Of a stretch of DNA of 15,052 nucleotides, positions 12,356 to 15,052 are shown in pieces (the first letter of the stretch is position 1; each line of letters begins with the position of its first letter). The translations under genes and the position numbers were made by a program. The DNA is taken from NCBI GenBank assembly GCA_007130345.1, contig SLSP01000128.1, forward strand, positions 1-15,052, read 5' to 3'. The notes below the pieces were generated by a model. It had not been told where the DNA came from. It was given only the letters and a program-made list of their open reading frames with translations, and searched no databases. Origin of the DNA: Thermoflexales bacterium (GTDB lineage: Bacteria; Chloroflexota; Anaerolineae; B4-G1; SLSP01).

Positions 12356-13873
12356 CTACAGTATATCCCCCCGGAACATGCTCTGCAAGCGCTCGATCTC
12401 GCCATCTTGGAGCAGCACCGGATGGCCGGAGAGGATGCCGCTGATGTTGCTGAAGGCTTTGCCGATGTGCATCCCCTCGCCGTCGATAGTGAACTCGCGG
12501 ATGTTCTTGTTGTGCTGCGAACCGCGCATCTTGAGCACGGTCAGGCCGCGCCGCATTTCGCCGTACATCTCAACGTAGCGCAGGAGGATGATGGAGTCGG
12601 TCAGCGTGGAGATGTGCGCCTCGGTGACGGAGGTGCCGCCCATCAGCGTGGGCGCGGTGCTGGTAAACAGGCCGATGATCTCCTGGTGCTTGATGAAGGA
12701 CGTGATGCTGATGACGAACTCGCGGAAGCTGCGGTTCGTGGCGACGCGCTCCAGAGCCGAGAGGCTGTCCACGGCCACGCGCTGCGGCTTGAATTCCTTG
12801 ATGATATTCTTCATCTCCAGCAGCCGATCCTCCAGGCTGGAGACCTCCGGATACTCGCAGACCACGCGCAGGTGGCCGTCGCGCTCCTTCGCGGCGAAGT
12901 CCACGCCCCAGCCATCGGCGTTGCGGAAGAGCTGCTCGCGGCTCTCCTCGAAGGCGAACAGCAGGCACTTCTCGCCCTGGCGCACGCCGCCAGCGATGAA
13001 CTCCGTGACCATCAGCGTCTTACCCGTGCCCGTCGCGCCGGAGACCAGGAGGATCGAGTCGCGGAAGAAGCCGCTGCCGCACATCTCATCCAGCTCCGCG
13101 TTACCAGAGGTGACGCGCACTTTGGAGGAGCGCTGCTTCAGCTCGATGGCCGAGAGCGGCACCACCACAAACCCATCGTCGGGGATGATGGTGAAGGGGA
13201 ACTCGCCCTTCTGGTGCTCGGTGCCCCGGAATTTGAGGATTTCGATGGTGCGCCGGCGTTTCTCCTCTTCCAGCACGTTGCGCAGCACGATCACGTTATC
13301 GGCCACGAACTCCTCGATGCCAAAGCGGGTGATGTCGCCATACTCCTTATCCCGTTCCGCCGTGAGCACGGAGGTGACGCCCATAATGCGCACAGCGGTG
13401 GCGATGCGCAACAGTTCGAAGCGGATGGCGGCGATGTCCTGGAAGCGGGAGAAGACCGCGCCGAGCGAGTCCATCGACAGGCGGCGCGCGCCGACTTGCC
13501 GCACGGCGTGCTCCACACGGGCCAGCAGCGCGCCCAGGTCGTAATCCCCTACCACAAGAGTCTCCGCGTCGGTCTGGGGAGACGCATCGACGAAGGCCCA
13601 CTTGCCCTCGGCCTCCCAGGTGTCAATGTCCCACCCTAGCGAGGCGACGTTGCGCCGGATGTCCTCCGGCGTCTCCTCAAAGGTGACAAAGACGCCCGGT
13701 TCGTCGTGTTGTAGGATGCCTTCGGCTAAAAATTGCACGGCGAAGATGGTCTTGCCGCTGCCCGCCGATCCGGAAACCAGCGTGGTGCGATGTATCGGCA
13801 GTCCTCCACACGCGATCAGATCAAAACCGGGGATGCCGGTCGCAGTTTTGTTGACGATGTTATCCGTTGGCAT
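12356..13873 (-). CDS. kaiC: Circadian clock protein KaiC (double-domain ATPase/autokinase)
   Basis: A 505-residue protein, close to the 519 of Synechococcus KaiC, with both RecA-like domains. CI has Walker A GSAGSGKT (35-42), catalytic Glu66-Glu67 and Walker-B-type Asp135 (MDSLGAV). CII has GATGTGKT (279-286), Glu309-Glu310 and Asp369. The phosphorylation site aligns well: HISTLTD gives Ser422-Thr423 for cyanobacterial Ser431-Thr432, and Thr417 for Thr426, with Glu418 in place of Asp427. The C-terminal segment 482-505 (SGHPVLLQDGEIERLQ then SMFRG) matches the A-loop and KaiA-binding tail. KaiC forms hexamers that hydrolyse ATP slowly and cycle through phosphorylation, with KaiB binding CI. 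GGAGG lies five bases before the ATG. The start overlaps the kaiB end by 14 bases, so the two are translationally coupled. An oscillator, an hourglass timer or a stress regulator all remain possible. Confidence 0.97.
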   Translation of the reverse strand: MPTDNIVNKTATGIPGFDLIACGGLPIHRTTLVSGSAGSGKTIFAVQFLAEGILQHDEPGVFVTFEETPEDIRRNVASLGWDIDTWEAEGKWAFVDASPQTDAETLVVGDYDLGALLARVEHAVRQVGARRLSMDSLGAVFSRFQDIAAIRFELLRIATAVRIMGVTSVLTAERDKEYGDITRFGIEEFVADNVIVLRNVLEEEKRRRTIEILKFRGTEHQKGEFPFTIIPDDGFVVVPLSAIELKQRSSKVRVTSGNAELDEMCGSGFFRDSILLVSGATGTGKTLMVTEFIAGGVRQGEKCLLFAFEESREQLFRNADGWGVDFAAKERDGHLRVVCEYPEVSSLEDRLLEMKNIIKEFKPQRVAVDSLSALERVATNRSFREFVISITSFIKHQEIIGLFTSTAPTLMGGTSVTEAHISTLTDSIILLRYVEMYGEMRRGLTVLKMRGSQHNKNIREFTIDGEGMHIGKAFSNISGILSGHPVLLQDGEIERLQSMFRGDIL

Positions 13874-14174
13874 ACGTGCCTCCTTGCAATAGTTCTTGGT
13901 TTTTCTTGCGAATATCTAACCCCTCCAATACCTTCGCGAAATCCGAGAGGTCGCCGATGATGCGCCGTTGGGGGATTGGTTGCAGTTTAATCAAGGTGGG
14001 CGTGGCTAGAATTTTTTCGACTTCCGCCGCTTCTGGATCTTCCAAAATATCAATGATGCGCAATTCATACCTATCTCGCAAAATGCTTTCGCATATTTGG
14101 CGCAGATTAGCAATGGCTCGTTGTGACCGCGCCGTCTGTCCGACAACATAGAGTTTCAGAACGAATTCAGGCAT
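13860..14174 (-). CDS. kaiB: Circadian clock protein KaiB
   Basis: A 104-residue thioredoxin-like protein matching KaiB over its whole length. It has LKLYVVGQT at residues 6-14, RIIDILEDP at 39-47, the EKILATPTL block (53-61) with the conserved cis-proline region, and IIGDLSD (72-78). The EGLD block (84-87) keeps the Gly85 and Asp87 equivalents of Gly89 and Asp91, which govern fold switching in Thermosynechococcus KaiB. A metamorphic monomer that binds the KaiC CI ring is therefore plausible. The short C-terminal tail ends TYANG. The start at 14174 is chosen because GGAGG is five bases upstream and the protein then begins like other KaiBs; Met at 14186 would add four residues but its own ribosome binding site is poorer. 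The start overlaps the PAS-KaiA-like gene by eight bases and the end overlaps kaiC. Confidence 0.96.
   Translation of the reverse strand: MPEFVLKLYVVGQTARSQRAIANLRQICESILRDRYELRIIDILEDPEAAEVEKILATPTLIKLQPIPQRRIIGDLSDFAKVLEGLDIRKKNQELLQGGTYANG
13879..13883 (-). promoter_or_regulatory. Ribosome binding site of kaiC inside the end of kaiB
   Basis: GGAGG on the minus strand, five bases before the kaiC ATG, lies within the last kaiB codons. This gives kaiC its own strong initiation while keeping it in the same transcript. Confidence 0.75.
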
Positions 14175-15052
14175 GACGACCTCCATCTTCTGGCTCCTTG
14201 TTCGGCGTGATGGGACAGCGCGTGCGATAATAGGAGACCAAATAGCCCATAAGCTCTAGCGCGAGCAGCCGCCCCTCGGCGGCATAGGCGCGCGCCTTGA
14301 TTGAATTAACGTCCATACACTTCTCCTGTAACACGCTGGTGTGGATTTCCATTACGTCGCGTGGCCCACTAAGCAAATTGCCCAGGCTTTGCGCCAACTC
14401 GCGGAGGGCGTCTGACGTGGTGTGTTTGACATGGTATAATCGCTGTTCGATAGCTTGCTCCAAAACGTCGCCATAGCGCTGGCTCAACGCCGCGAACACC
14501 TCTGGCAAGGCCTCGTGCAATGATCGCACGCCGAACATCCGCGCCGTGATCTGCGTGGCGGGCGCGCTCGCCAGGATGGTGAGCGACTCCAATTCGCGCT
14601 GCAATTCCTGGATGCGCCGCTCATCCTCCGCGACGCGCTGGGTCACATCCTCCAGCGTGAAGACCACGCCATCCAATTCGCCGAGCGCGTTAGTCAAGGG
14701 CGCGCCGTTCATCAGGATCAACACGCGCCGCCCGTCGGCCCAGGTGATGGCGTGACGCGCGTTGTAGACCGGTTCACCGGTTGCCATCACCTGGGCAAAG
14801 GGCAAGTCCGCGTCCGGGATTGGCCCGCCCTGCTCATCCGTGATCTGCCAGCCGGGGTCGTTATACGTGCGCGCGGTGATCTCGTCCCGGCTCAGGCCCA
14901 AAATCTGCTCGGCGGGCCGGTTGGCAAAGGTGATCTGGCCGGCGCGATCCACAACCGTGATACCCAGGGGACTGGTCTCCATCAGCCGATTGAGCAGATC
15001 GCGCTCGCGGCGCAGGGCCTCCTCGGTCGCCTTGCGCTCGGTGATGTCCACC
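14167..15052 (-). CDS. Partial PAS protein with C-terminal KaiA/RsbU-like domain
   Basis: The frame is open at the window edge; the first visible codon is GTG within VDITERKATEEAL, the usual end of a PAC motif, so an upstream PAS domain lies outside. Visible residue 1 is thus internal. A full PAS-PAC domain spans ~15-138, with a coiled linker at ~140-160. Residues ~178-280 are helical with no HisKA or HATPase motif. They contain RDVMEIHTSVLQE (231-243) and RLLALELMGYLVSYYR (261-276). By eye these line up with the KaiA C-terminal domain of Synechococcus (VVEIHMELMDE and DVIAHLCEMYRR) and with the RsbU N-terminal domain (ISIHRKVLKE and EVMIGYGMAYQE), which share one fold. In KaiA this domain dimerises and stimulates KaiC autophosphorylation. 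A PAS-gated KaiA-like activator is the likeliest role, and an RsbU-like partner-switching role is the main alternative. The stop overlaps the kaiB start. Confidence 0.8.
   Translation of the reverse strand, partial: VDITERKATEEALRRERDLLNRLMETSPLGITVVDRAGQITFANRPAEQILGLSRDEITARTYNDPGWQITDEQGGPIPDADLPFAQVMATGEPVYNARHAITWADGRRVLILMNGAPLTNALGELDGVVFTLEDVTQRVAEDERRIQELQRELESLTILASAPATQITARMFGVRSLHEALPEVFAALSQRYGDVLEQAIEQRLYHVKHTTSDALRELAQSLGNLLSGPRDVMEIHTSVLQEKCMDVNSIKARAYAAEGRLLALELMGYLVSYYRTRCPITPNKEPEDGGRHA
14180..14184 (-). promoter_or_regulatory. Ribosome binding site deciding the kaiB start
   Basis: GGAGG on the minus strand is five bases before the ATG at 14174 and overlaps the alternative ATG at 14186. 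The position of this site favours the shorter kaiB protein starting MPEFVLKLYV. Confidence 0.75.

Noticed and set aside
12332..13639. 435-codon open frame on the plus strand opposite kaiC
   Set aside because: It is antisense to an unmistakable kaiC, has low-complexity His/Arg/Ala-rich composition and no recognisable domain. High GC at codon third positions leaves such frames open by chance.
14425..14440. Plus-strand TTGACA followed closely by TATAAT
   Set aside because: The two hexamers are only three bases apart, so they cannot form a -35/-10 pair, and they lie inside the PAS-KaiA-like coding region.

Overview
The window reads as bacterial, GC-rich chromosomal DNA with strong GGAGG-type ribosome binding sites. 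Every credible gene lies on the minus strand, so transcription runs from high to low coordinates. It does not look cyanobacterial: kaiB and kaiC are present, but there is no stand-alone kaiA, and they sit beside a tandem family of hybrid sensor kinases and short heptamer repeats. My best guess is a Chloroflexota-like environmental bacterium, held with low to moderate confidence because no ribosomal or taxonomic marker is present.

Region 1 (15052 to 12356) is a compact Kai module of three overlapping genes. First comes a PAS protein truncated by the window edge, whose C-terminal ~100 residues resemble the four-helix KaiA C-terminal/RsbU N-terminal fold. Next is kaiB (104 aa), then kaiC (505 aa). 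KaiC has two intact ATPase domains, the paired catalytic glutamates, the Ser-Thr phosphosites and a C-terminal tail like the one that binds KaiA. The module therefore looks like a complete KaiABC-type oscillator or timer, with the KaiA role possibly taken by a PAS-coupled KaiA/RsbU-like domain.

Region 2 (12355 to 11893) is 463 bp without a gene and is packed with repeats: two 80-bp-spaced imperfect direct repeats, a 142-bp inverted-repeat element with nested hairpins, an A/T palindrome and a heptamer array.

Region 3 (11892 to 2882) is a near-continuous run of five signalling genes: a PAS-PAS-GAF-PAS kinase (816 aa), a pseudo-receiver-PAS-PAS kinase (660 aa), a cobalamin-binding protein with a CarH-like Wx9EH motif (349 aa), a coiled-coil kinase (451 aa) and a receiver-PAS-PAS kinase (683 aa) with degenerate catalytic motifs. 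The four kinases share an almost identical linker-H-box core and look like products of local duplication.

Region 4 (2881 to 840) has a 243-bp repeat-bearing gap. It is followed by a receiver-PAS-kinase-like protein whose phospho-accepting histidine is tyrosine, and by a minimal nucleotidyltransferase joined through an ATGA overlap. Region 5 (839 to 1) holds inverted repeats and the start of a multi-pass membrane protein.

Read together, the window looks like a timing and sensing island. A Kai core is flanked by kinases with PAS/GAF inputs and by a possible B12 (light or cobalamin) sensor, and several members have lost individual phosphotransfer residues. No DNA-binding output regulator is visible, so the outputs must lie elsewhere. 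No tRNA, rRNA, CRISPR array, transposase gene or convincing rho-independent terminator was seen.
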